A stretch of 22,703 nt of DNA from JANXDG01 sp964521665 (GCA_964521665.1 CAZFSG010000019.1:1-22703), one strand, 5' to 3'; positions 7,977 through 17,492 are shown, numbered from the stretch's first letter. Program-made: numbers and translations. Notes: generated by a model not told the origin, from the letters alone.

Positions 7977-9163
7977 AAACAATACAAGAAATTAATGAAA
8001 AAATAAAACGTGGTAAAGTTGTTGTCTTAACAGCAGAAGAAATGATCGATTTTGTTAAAGATAAAGGTGTTAAAGAAGCAGCAAAATATGTAGATGTAGT
8101 TACTACAGGAACATTTGGTCCTATGTGTTCTTCAGGAATATATTTAAATTTAGGTCATACAAAACCAAGAATAAAAATAGGTGGGGGGAAGTGTTATTTG
8201 AATAGCGTTCCTTGTTATGCTGGGTTGGCAGCTGTAGATATATTTCTTGGAGCAACTGCTTTACCTGATAACGATCCAAGAAATAAAGAATATCCAGGCG
8301 AATTTAAGTACGGTGGCGGACATGTTATACAACAACTTGTTGCAGGAGAAAATGTGGAACTTTATGCTGAAGGATACGGAACAGATTGTTATCCAAGGAA
8401 AGAAATAAAAACTGTTATTAACTTAAAAAAAATTAACGAGGCAATTTTGTTTAATATAAGAAATTGTTACCAAAATTATAATGTTGCTGTTAATCTTTCA
8501 CATAAAACAATTTATACTTATATGGGTATGTTAAAACCAAACTGTGGTAATGCAAACTATTGTTCTGCAGGACAATTATCACCATTGTTAAAAGATCCGT
8601 ATTATAAGACAATAGGTGTTGGAACAAGAATTTTCTTAGGTGGTGGTATTGGTTATATTGCTTGGTGGGGAACACAACATTGTCCTGATGTTTTAAGGAC
8701 TGAGTTAGGTATACCAAAATTTCCTGCGGGAACTATAGCTGTTATTGGCGATTTAAAACAAATGTCTCCAGAATATTTAGTTGGAGTTTCAATATTAGGC
8801 TATGGAGTCTCAATTGCTGTAGGTATTGGTGTGCCGATACCAGTTTTAAATGAAGAAATAGCTAGATGGTGTGCTGTTTCAGACGAAGAAATTTTTGCTC
8901 CTGTTGTTGATTATAGCAAAGATTATCCTGAAGTTACTGGTAAACCACCTCTATGTTTTGTTTCGTATAAGGAATTAAGAAGTGGCGAGATTACTATAGG
9001 GACGAAAAAGGTACCAACAGGTTCAATGTCAAGTTATGCAAAAGCAAGAAAAATTGCTAATATATTAAAGACCTGGATCAAAGAAGGAAAATTTTTTTTG
9101 ACAGAACCTGTGTTAAAACTTCCGTCTGTTGGAGAGTATGTAAAATATAAATTTTTATCATAA
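7973..9163 (+). CDS. DUF39/HcyBio homocysteine biosynthesis protein
   Basis: A 396-residue member of the DUF39 (homocysteine biosynthesis) family. The characterised archaeal member converts aspartate semialdehyde to homocysteine with a sulfide-derived sulfur. Family hallmarks include TTGTFGPMCSSG, the GGGKCYLNSVPCYAG segment, EGYGTDCYPRKE, LKPNCGNANYCSAGQLSPLL and GGGIGYIAWWGTQH. Conserved cysteines occur at about residues 52, 74, 81 and 139; C52 and C139 are the likely counterparts of the functional cysteines in the Methanosarcina protein. The protein ends after DUF39, with no C-terminal CBS pair. The ferredoxin/NIL partner common next to this gene is not in the window. It overlaps the CBM48 gene by four bases and is followed 22 bp later by addA. 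Implied role: methionine/homocysteine synthesis independent of O-acylhomoserine. Confidence 0.85.
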   Translation: MKTIQEINEKIKRGKVVVLTAEEMIDFVKDKGVKEAAKYVDVVTTGTFGPMCSSGIYLNLGHTKPRIKIGGGKCYLNSVPCYAGLAAVDIFLGATALPDNDPRNKEYPGEFKYGGGHVIQQLVAGENVELYAEGYGTDCYPRKEIKTVINLKKINEAILFNIRNCYQNYNVAVNLSHKTIYTYMGMLKPNCGNANYCSAGQLSPLLKDPYYKTIGVGTRIFLGGGIGYIAWWGTQHCPDVLRTELGIPKFPAGTIAVIGDLKQMSPEYLVGVSILGYGVSIAVGIGVPIPVLNEEIARWCAVSDEEIFAPVVDYSKDYPEVTGKPPLCFVSYKELRSGEITIGTKKVPTGSMSSYAKARKIANILKTWIKEGKFFLTEPVLKLPSVGEYVKYKFLS

Positions 9164-9185
9164 ATTATCCCTCTTCTAAATACAA

Positions 9186-12100
9186 ATGTCTCAATCAGTT
9201 TATAAAAAAAACTCTTATCCACAAATATTTATTTTAGACGCGTCCGCTGGTAGTGGAAAAACATACAACCTTGCAAAACAATACTTGCATTTATTGTTTA
9301 TTCCTTTCTCTAAATCACAAGTTGATTCTTATCCTTTAAGTATAAGTAACATCTTAGCAATTACGTTTACAAACAAAGCCGCAACTGAGATGAAACAACG
9401 TATTCTTGAATTGTTGAAAAAAATTGCATTGAATCTTTTAGATGAAAAAGAAAAAAATGATATTTTAAAACCTTTAATTCAAACAGAAAAAGATGAAAAA
9501 CAAATAGTCTCTTTAGCAGAGAAGATTGTTAACGATATAATCCAGAACTATCATTATTTTCAAGTACGAACAATTGATAGTTTTATCAATCAAATAATAT
9601 CAGTTTATTCTTTACATTTAGGTATATCTCCATTGTTCAAAATTGAAGAACAATATAGTGAGTATATAGATTATTGTATCAACCAACTTTTAGACGATTA
9701 TAAAAAAAACAAAGATGTTAAAAAGATATTTGACGAGTTTATTAACAACTATATTTATTTAGAACATAAAAAAAGTTGGTATCCGAAAAAAGATATTTTT
9801 GAAATAGTACGATTGTTGTATGAGGAAACAAAAAAATATGGAAAAAAATATCAAAAATTTATGCCTGATATATCTGTTAAATCACTTTCAGATCAGTTTA
9901 TCAATAATGTTAAAAAGTTTTATGAATTGTTACCAAAAGAAAAAGTTTATAAAAAATTTGTTTCTGCAATAGAAGAATTTATAAACAAGTATTCTTTTGA
10001 GAAAAAAATTGTTTTACCAAAAAATTTGTCTTCATTTTTTACTTATGAAAAAATTCCTACTATAAAAAATTTTGTTGTTGACAAAAAAATAGATAGGATG
10101 TGGCAAAAAATTAGGACACAATTGAAAAACCTTGTTGAACTACAATGTTTTCAATCTTTTAATTGTTATATAGACATTTTTGAATATGTTGAAAAAAAAT
10201 TAGATTTGTTTCTGAAACAAGAAGATATTCTGTTTCTTAGTATGTTAAACAAAAAAATAAACGAAATCGTATCATCAGATAAATACTTTGTTCCGACAAT
10301 ATTTATGAAATTAGCAATGCGTATTAAACATTGTTTAATAGATGAATTCCAAGATACAAGTATCTTACAATGGAAGAATATTTTACCAATAATAGAAGAA
10401 GTTCTTGCAAACGGTGGTAGTTTGTTTTATGTTGGAGATAAAAAACAAATGATATACAGATTTTCAGGAAGTGAGTATACATTATTTGATAATGTGATAA
10501 ATTTTTTCCCAAGATATATGTTTGAAAAAAAATATTTATCAACTAATTTAAGAAGTAGAAAAGAAATTGTAAGTTTTAATAACAAAATTTTTTCAAAACA
10601 AAATCTACAAAGGTTTTTAACAATAATAGAAGAAAAAGAAAAAAATAATGTTTGTATAAAAGAAGAAGTATTAAATATATATTCTAATTCACAACAGAAC
10701 TATATAGAAACAAACGATGGTGGGTATGTTTATGGTGAATTAGTACCTAAAGAAAATTATGAAGAGGAAGTTAAAGAAAAAGTTAAAAAAATTATTTCTG
10801 AACTTTTGTTATCTAACATAGATACTAAATCTCGTTTTCTTAATGATAAAGAAATTGCGGTTCTTGTGCGGACAAAAAAAGAAGCTGAAATTGTCTCAAA
10901 CTGGTTATTAGAAGCAGGTTTTTCAGTAGAATCTGACCGGACCTTAGATGTTTTAGAGAACAATTTTGTTAAAGAAATAATTTCTTTGGTAAAATTTTTG
11001 TTATCTCCTAACGATAATTTATCGTTTGTTTCTTTTATCCTTGGAGATATATTTTTAGAAAGTAGTAATATGTCATATGAAGAAATATACAATTTTGTTT
11101 TTGAAGAAAAAAAACAATCAAAAGAGAGCTTGTTATACCAAAAATTTAAACAAAAATATCCACAGTTGGACAACAGATTTTTCAAACCTTTATTTGAGGC
11201 AGTATATTTTTTCGCTACATACGATTTTTTGTTAAAGATATCAGAAGTTTTTAATTTTTATTCTTTAAAAGTATTTCATCAAAACTATCCTTTTTTTTAT
11301 AAACTATTAGAACTTGCAAAAAAAATAGAACAAGACAGTTGTTCTGTATATTACTTTATTGAAAAGATCAATTATTTTACTCCTGAAGAAAAACAAATTG
11401 TTGCAAAAGGTGAAAAACAAATTAATGTAATGACAATACATAAGTCAAAAGGTTTAGAATTTGAAGTTGTAATTTTACCTTTTGTAAGAATAAATATTGA
11501 AGTAGGTAAACATAAAGATTTTACCCAACGATTTATTACATTAAACAATGAGTATTTACAAGTAGTAAAGTTATCAAAAGAAATGATAAAATATTCAAAA
11601 ACTCTTTCATCAATATATTACACAGAATACAAAAATTTGTTAATTGATGAACTCAATGTGTTATATGTAGCGTTTACTCGTGCAAAAGAACAAATTTATT
11701 TCTTTGTCCCAGATGAAAATAATAACTTAGCAAAGTTTTTGTTTGAGTTTAACCAAAACAATTTGTTTATTCAAGGGACACAACAATGTTTTAACAAATC
11801 TTTTATCGTTAAAGATAAACAAAAAAATATGATAAAGTTAGAACCTATACAACATACAGATAAATTATATTCTATGGTAGAACAAAAAATAGAAAAGTTC
11901 GAAATTATAAATAGGCAAAATATTGCTGAAGGTGAATTGATACATAAAATTTTGTCTTTTATAGAGAATATATATAACAAAGAGGTTGAAAAAGAAGTTA
12001 ACCTTGCAATACAAAAAACTAAGTGTTTATTAAAAAATCCTAATAGAATAAACTGGGAAATATTCAAAACTAAAGTTTTAAATATTGTAACTAACAAAAA

Positions 12101-12368
12101 ATTACAACATTTGTTTTTTATTCCTAATGGTAAAGTTTACTGTGAACAGGAAGTAGTAAATTCAATAGGAGAAATAAAACGTGTTGATAGAATAATAGTT
12201 TTAAGTGATAAGGTTATTGTAGTTGATTATAAACTCAAATTTATTGAAAAAATTGAAGAATATAAAAAACAAGTTGAAGAATATAAAAAAATTGTTAGTC
12301 AAATCTTTGCTCTTCCAACATATGGATATATTCTATTTTTAGATACAAAAAATTTAATAGAAGTTTAA
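9186..12368 (+). CDS. addA: AddA-type helicase-nuclease (UvrD superfamily with PD-(D/E)XK domain)
   Basis: AddA is the helicase and nuclease subunit of the AddAB complex, which resects double-strand breaks to load RecA. Across 1060 residues all superfamily 1A motifs are visible: Walker A ASAGSGKT (19-26), motif Ia AITFTNKAATEMKQRI (about 58-73), the Walker B DEFQDT (386-391), motif III VGDKKQMIYRFSG, motif IV NLRSRKEI, motif V MTIHKSKGLEFE (749-760) and motif VI YVAFTRAKE (827-835). The C-terminal RecB-family nuclease has H920 (GELIH), D1001 (RVDR) and D1014-Y-K1016 (VVDYK), so the nuclease is likely active. The ATG at 9186 has no clear Shine-Dalgarno. addB begins 6 bp after the stop. The order addA-addB is the reverse of Bacillus. 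Confidence 0.88.
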   Translation: MSQSVYKKNSYPQIFILDASAGSGKTYNLAKQYLHLLFIPFSKSQVDSYPLSISNILAITFTNKAATEMKQRILELLKKIALNLLDEKEKNDILKPLIQTEKDEKQIVSLAEKIVNDIIQNYHYFQVRTIDSFINQIISVYSLHLGISPLFKIEEQYSEYIDYCINQLLDDYKKNKDVKKIFDEFINNYIYLEHKKSWYPKKDIFEIVRLLYEETKKYGKKYQKFMPDISVKSLSDQFINNVKKFYELLPKEKVYKKFVSAIEEFINKYSFEKKIVLPKNLSSFFTYEKIPTIKNFVVDKKIDRMWQKIRTQLKNLVELQCFQSFNCYIDIFEYVEKKLDLFLKQEDILFLSMLNKKINEIVSSDKYFVPTIFMKLAMRIKHCLIDEFQDTSILQWKNILPIIEEVLANGGSLFYVGDKKQMIYRFSGSEYTLFDNVINFFPRYMFEKKYLSTNLRSRKEIVSFNNKIFSKQNLQRFLTIIEEKEKNNVCIKEEVLNIYSNSQQNYIETNDGGYVYGELVPKENYEEEVKEKVKKIISELLLSNIDTKSRFLNDKEIAVLVRTKKEAEIVSNWLLEAGFSVESDRTLDVLENNFVKEIISLVKFLLSPNDNLSFVSFILGDIFLESSNMSYEEIYNFVFEEKKQSKESLLYQKFKQKYPQLDNRFFKPLFEAVYFFATYDFLLKISEVFNFYSLKVFHQNYPFFYKLLELAKKIEQDSCSVYYFIEKINYFTPEEKQIVAKGEKQINVMTIHKSKGLEFEVVILPFVRINIEVGKHKDFTQRFITLNNEYLQVVKLSKEMIKYSKTLSSIYYTEYKNLLIDELNVLYVAFTRAKEQIYFFVPDENNNLAKFLFEFNQNNLFIQGTQQCFNKSFIVKDKQKNMIKLEPIQHTDKLYSMVEQKIEKFEIINRQNIAEGELIHKILSFIENIYNKEVEKEVNLAIQKTKCLLKNPNRINWEIFKTKVLNIVTNKKLQHLFFIPNGKVYCEQEVVNSIGEIKRVDRIIVLSDKVIVVDYKLKFIEKIEEYKKQVEEYKKIVSQIFALPTYGYILFLDTKNLIEV

Positions 12369-12374
12369 TACAAT

Positions 12375-15245
12375 ATGAAAAACTTTGAATATTATACACT
12401 TTCTTTATCCGCAAATGTAATTGAAGAGATTATTGATTACATTTTAAAAAATTATTCAATAGAAGAATTTAACAAGGTATGTATAATTTTTGGTGGTAAA
12501 CGCCCTTCAATAATTTTTAAAAAACATCTATCATTAAGACTTCAGCGTAATATTTTGCCACCCAAAATTTTTTCAGTAGAAGAATTTATCTATTATATTG
12601 TTTCAAAACATAAACACCTTCATTTTGTTTCTGATATAGAAATTATTTATTTACTTTATAAAATTTTAGTTGATATCCAAACTTTTCATAATAAATTTAG
12701 TTCATTTATAGATTTTATTCCTTGGGGATATGAAATTTATAGTTTTTTAGAAGAGATGATACTTGAAAGTATCAAACCGCAGCAATTAATGAATTTAACA
12801 GAAGAATCTTTGTTTGGTGTTGAAGTACCACCATCAATCAAAGATATTGTTAAAAATATATCTGATATCTATACTAAATTTTATGATTACTTAGTTGAAC
12901 AAAAATTGTTCACACGAGGATTATGTTATAAACTTGCGTCAGAATATAGTAGTGAGTTAAAACTTGAAGAATTTGATAAAATAATAATCGTTACTCCTTT
13001 TTATCTTCATAAAACAGAATTAAATATGATTTCTAACTTGATAAAAAACAACAAAGTTGTAATTTTTTTCCAAGGCGACCAAACAGATTGGAAACAACTT
13101 GAAAATATTGCTAATTATTTTAAAATCTCAATAAAATGTCAAAATGAAGACGTTATACCACGTAATGTATATTTTTATTCAGTATCTGACACAGTTTCTG
13201 AAACAAATTGTGTTTACAATATTTTAAAAAATCTGAATTGTAATGAACTTGATAAAACAGTAGTTGTTCTTCCATTAGATGAAACAGCAACTTTGTTACT
13301 TAATTCTTTACCTGATAATGTTAAAGATTATAATCTTGTATGTGGATATCCATTGAAACGGAATGTTATTGTAAGTTTGTTGAAAACTATATTTGATTTG
13401 CAGGTTACGAAAAAAGAAAATAGATATTATACAAAATACTATATTGAGATGATTAAAAATCCGTTAATAAGAAATATTAGTTTTAGCGGATTGCCTGTCT
13501 CAGAAGAAAATATTTTACAGGCAACTTCTATAATTTTTAATTGTATAGAAGAAGTTCTTTTAGGAAAAGTCGAAGATAACAAGATTTCAAAATCTAACTT
13601 TGTTTCTTTAAAAGATATTCAAAAAAGCAAAGTTTTGTTTGATCATATTCATTATATGTTATCAAAATGCGAACTTAAGATTAAAATTGAAGATATAGCA
13701 AAAATTATTGAAATATTTCATAAAAAATTTTTTTTACAATGGGAAAAAATTACAACTGTTAAGAAATGTTGTGAATGTTTAAAAGAAACTTTGAATTTTT
13801 TGTTATCAAACAGTAGTATTGAAAAAAATATGTTGAATCTCTATTCTATAAACAAACTTTTTGAAATTATTGATGAATTGGAAAATTTATCTTTTGCAGA
13901 TGAAAAGTTATCAAAAGAAGAAATTTTTAAATTTTTCTTTATCCAGGTTGACCGGACAAAACTTTCATTTACAGGCTCACCAGTTAAAGGGTTGCAGATA
14001 TTAGGGTTTTATGAAACACGAAATCTCAATTTTGACAATGTTATAATTTGTGACATAAACGAAGGTGTACTTCCTCATTTAGAACAAAAGTCAGTATTAG
14101 TTCCATATATCTTTTTAACACAAGTTGGTATCAACAGGATAGAAATTGAAGAAGAACTGCAGAGATATCATTTTATGAGATTAGTGTTGTCAGCAAAAAA
14201 TGTATATTTAATTTATATAGAATCTGATGAAAAAGAGAAAAGCAGGTTTGTAGAAAAAATAATTTGGGATATTCAAAAAAAACAGAAATCATTGAGTTTA
14301 AATAACATATATTTTTGTTATTTTCCTGTCTCTTTTAAAATAAAAAAGCGTGAAGTTAAAAAAACAAAAGATGTTGTAGAATATCTCAAAAATTTTTGTT
14401 ATTCTGCTACTGCTATTGATACATACTTAACTTGTCCGTTGAGATTTCATTATGCATATGTGTTAGGTTTAGAAGAACAAGAAGTTTTAACTGATGAACC
14501 AGAAGGAAAAGAAATTGGTGAGTTTATCCATTCTTTATTAGAAGAAAGTTTCAAAGTGTTTCTTCTAACAGAAGGATATAGACATCAGAGGCCGAAAATT
14601 GATGATGAATTCAAGAAAAAATTTTTTTCACTTTTTGAACAAAGATTTGATTCAACACTTGCTAAACGTTATAAGGCAGAAGCGTTCCTTGTTAAAAAAG
14701 TTATGAAGTTCTATTTAGAACAATTTCTTTTTTTTGAACAACAACGTATTCAAAAAGATCAAGTGGAGCAAATTTTAATGTTAGAACAAAATTATGAAGA
14801 AAAAATTCTTATAAATAATAAACAGATTTTTTTTAAATATAGGATAGATCGTGTAGATAAACTTCAAGATGGCAGCTTACTTGTTATAGATTACAAAACA
14901 GGATATGTTCCTCAAATGAGTAAAAATTTTGAAATTGATACTTTGTCTTATAGAAACATAAAAAAACAAATAAAATCGTTTCAGTTGCCATTGTATGTTG
15001 ATATTATTCAGAAAAAATTAGGTTGTGAAAATGTAGATGCTATGTTTTATAGTATAAAAGAACCTGATAAACCATATCGGTTATTTAAAGATACAAAATG
15101 TCAAAAAGAAGAAATTATGAATATAGTATATTCATCATTAAGCTATATAATTGAGGAGATCTTAAATCCTGAAATACCTTTTTATGAGGATACTGATGAA
15201 CCACAAAATTGTGAAATATGTTCTTTCAAATACTTATGTAGATAG
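12375..15245 (+). CDS. addB: AddB-type nuclease subunit with Fe-S cluster motif
   Basis: The 956-residue partner of AddA. The N-terminal part corresponds to the inactivated helicase scaffold: where AddB proteins often keep a GxxGxGKT loop, this one has FGGKRPS, so ATP binding there is unlikely. The family segment FDNVIICDINEGVLPHL (about residues 554-570) is present. The C-terminal PD-(D/E)XK nuclease has H719 (GEFIHSLLEE), D825 (YRIDRVDK) and D839-Y-K841 (LVIDYKTG). It is bracketed by C687 (YLTCPLRFHY) and C946, C949, C955 (NCEICSFKYLCR), the four-cysteine Fe-S staple of AddB. With AddA it should form a dual-nuclease complex. The stop is 15 bp from the end of the convergent pseudogene. The protein is shorter than typical Bacillus AddB (about 1160), mainly in the scaffold half. 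Confidence 0.82.
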   Translation: MKNFEYYTLSLSANVIEEIIDYILKNYSIEEFNKVCIIFGGKRPSIIFKKHLSLRLQRNILPPKIFSVEEFIYYIVSKHKHLHFVSDIEIIYLLYKILVDIQTFHNKFSSFIDFIPWGYEIYSFLEEMILESIKPQQLMNLTEESLFGVEVPPSIKDIVKNISDIYTKFYDYLVEQKLFTRGLCYKLASEYSSELKLEEFDKIIIVTPFYLHKTELNMISNLIKNNKVVIFFQGDQTDWKQLENIANYFKISIKCQNEDVIPRNVYFYSVSDTVSETNCVYNILKNLNCNELDKTVVVLPLDETATLLLNSLPDNVKDYNLVCGYPLKRNVIVSLLKTIFDLQVTKKENRYYTKYYIEMIKNPLIRNISFSGLPVSEENILQATSIIFNCIEEVLLGKVEDNKISKSNFVSLKDIQKSKVLFDHIHYMLSKCELKIKIEDIAKIIEIFHKKFFLQWEKITTVKKCCECLKETLNFLLSNSSIEKNMLNLYSINKLFEIIDELENLSFADEKLSKEEIFKFFFIQVDRTKLSFTGSPVKGLQILGFYETRNLNFDNVIICDINEGVLPHLEQKSVLVPYIFLTQVGINRIEIEEELQRYHFMRLVLSAKNVYLIYIESDEKEKSRFVEKIIWDIQKKQKSLSLNNIYFCYFPVSFKIKKREVKKTKDVVEYLKNFCYSATAIDTYLTCPLRFHYAYVLGLEEQEVLTDEPEGKEIGEFIHSLLEESFKVFLLTEGYRHQRPKIDDEFKKKFFSLFEQRFDSTLAKRYKAEAFLVKKVMKFYLEQFLFFEQQRIQKDQVEQILMLEQNYEEKILINNKQIFFKYRIDRVDKLQDGSLLVIDYKTGYVPQMSKNFEIDTLSYRNIKKQIKSFQLPLYVDIIQKKLGCENVDAMFYSIKEPDKPYRLFKDTKCQKEEIMNIVYSSLSYIIEEILNPEIPFYEDTDEPQNCEICSFKYLCR

Positions 15246-15260
15246 AGAAAAAAAATTTCT

Positions 15261-16107
15261 TTACAACAATTTTTTTAATCGTTGCACAACTTCATCTCTA
15301 AATCTGTTAATAAACTGTGTTGTATATTCTATTATGTCTATTGATTCAACTACAACAGGTGTAAGGTCCATCGCATAAATCATGTATGTTGCTACATCAA
15401 CACCATGTGATGCGTAAAAAGTAGCATTGGTGCGACGTCGTCCAATAGTTGCGAGATCGTATCGTTTTCCACCACTTATTTGTGAATCAAAGATGCTTAC
15501 AAGTGCAACTGCAATATTGTCTCGCTCTGATACATCAAAAACAATTTGTCTTCGTCTAACATCCAATCGAGATCTCGCCAACATTCATACTCATAAATTT
15601 TTTGTGGTAAATCTTCTTTTGGTAGTTGTTTAAGTGCCATATTCGTTTTTATCATTGTTGCAACGTGTGTATCATGTTTATCAGCGGGATTGTGAGTATA
15701 AATTATTTGAGGTTTTGTTTTTAAAATTATTTGTTTTATATCTTCAATAGGATCAGAAAGTTTTGGCGATTTTATTTCACTACTTGAGTAATCTAAAAGC
15801 TGAATATTCGCCAACAACAGCAGCTTTTTTCTGTTCTATTCTTCTTATTTTTTGCATTTCTTCATCGGTATAGTTTGCATTAGTTTGCATATATTCCAGC
15901 TCTTGGTGAACCAGCACCGTTTGTTGCTACTACGTCTGTGAAATATTTATCGTTTCTTCCAAAACATTTATAAATACCAGCGTAACACATAATTTCTAAA
16001 TCATCTGGATGTGCATCTATACCTAAATGTGTCGTTCTTTCTAACGCTTTGTCAAGATCTGTTCCGTCAGGAACGTATATTTCAGAGGTTGATTTTGATA
16101 ACTTCAT
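15261..16107 (-). pseudogene. PIG-L/LmbE deacetylase, broken by three frameshifts
   Basis: Three consecutive minus-strand segments in three different frames together cover a PIG-L family deacetylase of about 280 residues (zinc-dependent N-deacetylation of amino sugars). Segment 1 (from 16107) has the metal motif GIDAHPDDLEIM and ends at GIYAN. Segment 2 continues with YTDEEMQKIRRIEQKKAA. Segment 3 has LLDYSSSEIKSP and the second motif THNPADKHDTH, and the last segment (to 15261) has VFDVSERDNIAVALV and ends RLKKLL. Lesion 1 is a 10-bp tandem duplication (15871-15890). Lesion 2 lies about 15805-15815. Lesion 3 is best explained by loss of one base in the T-run at 15545-15547. Catalytic residues are still intact, so decay looks recent. 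A strong Shine-Dalgarno (AGGAGGT, 16114-16120) precedes the ATG. Base composition looks more GC-rich than the flanking genes. Assembly error is possible for the single-base changes but less so for the duplication. Confidence 0.85.
15871..15890. repeat. 10-bp perfect tandem duplication inside the deacetylase pseudogene
   Basis: TAGTTTGCAT occurs twice in a row (15871-15880 and 15881-15890). On the coding strand this reads ATGCAAACTA twice. Removing one copy joins ...GIYAN directly to YTDEEMQ... in one frame, so the duplication is the disabling mutation at this site. Confidence 0.95.
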
Positions 16108-16129
16108 ATTTTTACCTCCTATAGTGAAT

Positions 16130-17479
16130 TTATTGTCTAATCTTTTCTATCATTCTGTTAACTAATTGGGAATAATAAGGATTTGTAGATACTAACTTTT
16201 TTATTTTAAGATATGCATGATAAGAAGTTGTATGATCTTTTCTACCAAAATGTTGTGAAATTTCTGAATATGACAAATCTGTTAAAACTTTTGCTAAATA
16301 CATACCAAACTGTCTCGGCAATGCTAACATTTCAGAACGTTTTTTTGATAAAAGTTCTTTTTGTGAAAGTTTGAATTCTTCTGCCACAACTTCAATTATC
16401 TTTTTTATATCTACAGGTTGGGGTTTTGGTTCAATAAAATCTTTTAGCATCTCTTTAACTGTATCAATTGTAAGAGGAATATTTTCTGTAAGAGATTTAG
16501 TCACTACATTTATAAATGCTCCTTCAAGACGACGTATGTTTTCTGTTATATTTTCTGCAATATATCTTAAAACATCTTCAGGAACATAAATTCGTTGTTT
16601 GTTTGCTTTATGTTTCAGAATTGCTAAACGTAGTTCAAACGATGGCCTGCCAATGTCTGCGATTACACCCCATTCAAACCTGCTTATAATTCGTTCTTCA
16701 ATACCTTTAAGTTCATGTGGTTTTCTATCAGAAGTGATAATAATTTGTTTTTTGTTATCAAAAAGGATATTAAAAATATGGAAAAATTCTTCTTGCGATT
16801 TCTCTTTCCCTATTAAAAATTGCACATCGTCTAACAAAAGAGCAATAGCATTCTGAAATTTTGAACGAAATGCATCTAGTGAGTTTTTTTGTATCGCTGA
16901 AATATAATCAGAAACAAACTTGTCAGCAGTGATATATGCTATCCGAAATTTTTTTGATAATTCTAACATTTTGTTGCCAACAGCATGTAAAAGATGTGTT
17001 TTCCCAAGACCAACAGGTGCATAAATAAATATTGGGTTATAAGCAGTCCCAGGTTGTTTTGCAGCTGTTTCGCAGACAGCCTTTGCAAACCTGTTTGATT
17101 CATCAGTTATAAAATTTTCAAAAGTATAGTCAGGATTAAAAGATTCTTGTTGAACAAAAGCTTTTTCAGGAATGTATTCAAAATCAATTTTCGCAATTTC
17201 TTGTTGAGTTGAAGGAAGTTCTTGTTGATATTCAAAAGATATTTCTATTGGTTGGCCTAAATGTTTGCTAAACAATTTTTGAATTTTTTCTAAATAATTA
17301 TTTGATATAAGCCAGTTTGAAAAATACTTATTCGGTACCAAAAAAACAACATTATTTTCTTTTAATTCTTTAACAGTTATAGGAGAAATCCATAGTTCAG
17401 CTGTTTGTGGTTCTAATTCTGCAAAAACATCTTCTTTTATTTTCTCCCAAAGTTGTTGAAGTTTATCTTCTTGTTTCAT
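16130..17479 (-). CDS. dnaA: Chromosomal replication initiator protein DnaA
   Basis: DnaA binds DnaA boxes at oriC, melts the origin and recruits the helicase. The 449-residue protein has domain I (about 5-82, with LWISPI), a short linker domain II (about 85-115), the AAA+ domain III with Walker A loop APVGLGKT (154-161) and Walker B LLLDDVQFL, a sensor/arginine-finger region (ITSDRKPHEL, ERIISRFEWG), and DNA-binding domain IV with the signature RQFGMYLAKVLTDLSYSEIS then FGRKDHTTSYHA. The first P-loop position is alanine where most DnaA have glycine. The ATG at 17477-17479 has a weak AAGG about 10 bases upstream. The gene is near the end of the rpmH-to-dnaA run; dnaN does not follow it. DnaA boxes directly upstream suggest autoregulation. 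Confidence 0.95.
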   Translation of the reverse strand: MKQEDKLQQLWEKIKEDVFAELEPQTAELWISPITVKELKENNVVFLVPNKYFSNWLISNNYLEKIQKLFSKHLGQPIEISFEYQQELPSTQQEIAKIDFEYIPEKAFVQQESFNPDYTFENFITDESNRFAKAVCETAAKQPGTAYNPIFIYAPVGLGKTHLLHAVGNKMLELSKKFRIAYITADKFVSDYISAIQKNSLDAFRSKFQNAIALLLDDVQFLIGKEKSQEEFFHIFNILFDNKKQIIITSDRKPHELKGIEERIISRFEWGVIADIGRPSFELRLAILKHKANKQRIYVPEDVLRYIAENITENIRRLEGAFINVVTKSLTENIPLTIDTVKEMLKDFIEPKPQPVDIKKIIEVVAEEFKLSQKELLSKKRSEMLALPRQFGMYLAKVLTDLSYSEISQHFGRKDHTTSYHAYLKIKKLVSTNPYYSQLVNRMIEKIRQ

Positions 17480-17492
17480 AGATCTATAACCT

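Noticed and set aside
9215..9223. Perfect DnaA box TTATCCACA inside addA
   Set aside because: It is isolated and explained by the codons for Ser-Tyr-Pro-Gln. A few perfect 9-mers are expected by chance in AT-rich DNA of this length.
15246..15260. Possible bidirectional terminator between addB and the deacetylase pseudogene
   Set aside because: Only an AT-only AGAAA/TTTCT dyad is present, too weak to call in this composition.
15261..15817. Two separate small hypothetical proteins in place of one pseudogene
   Set aside because: The segments are consecutive parts of one PIG-L protein in shifted frames, and the internal starts do not match any domain boundary.
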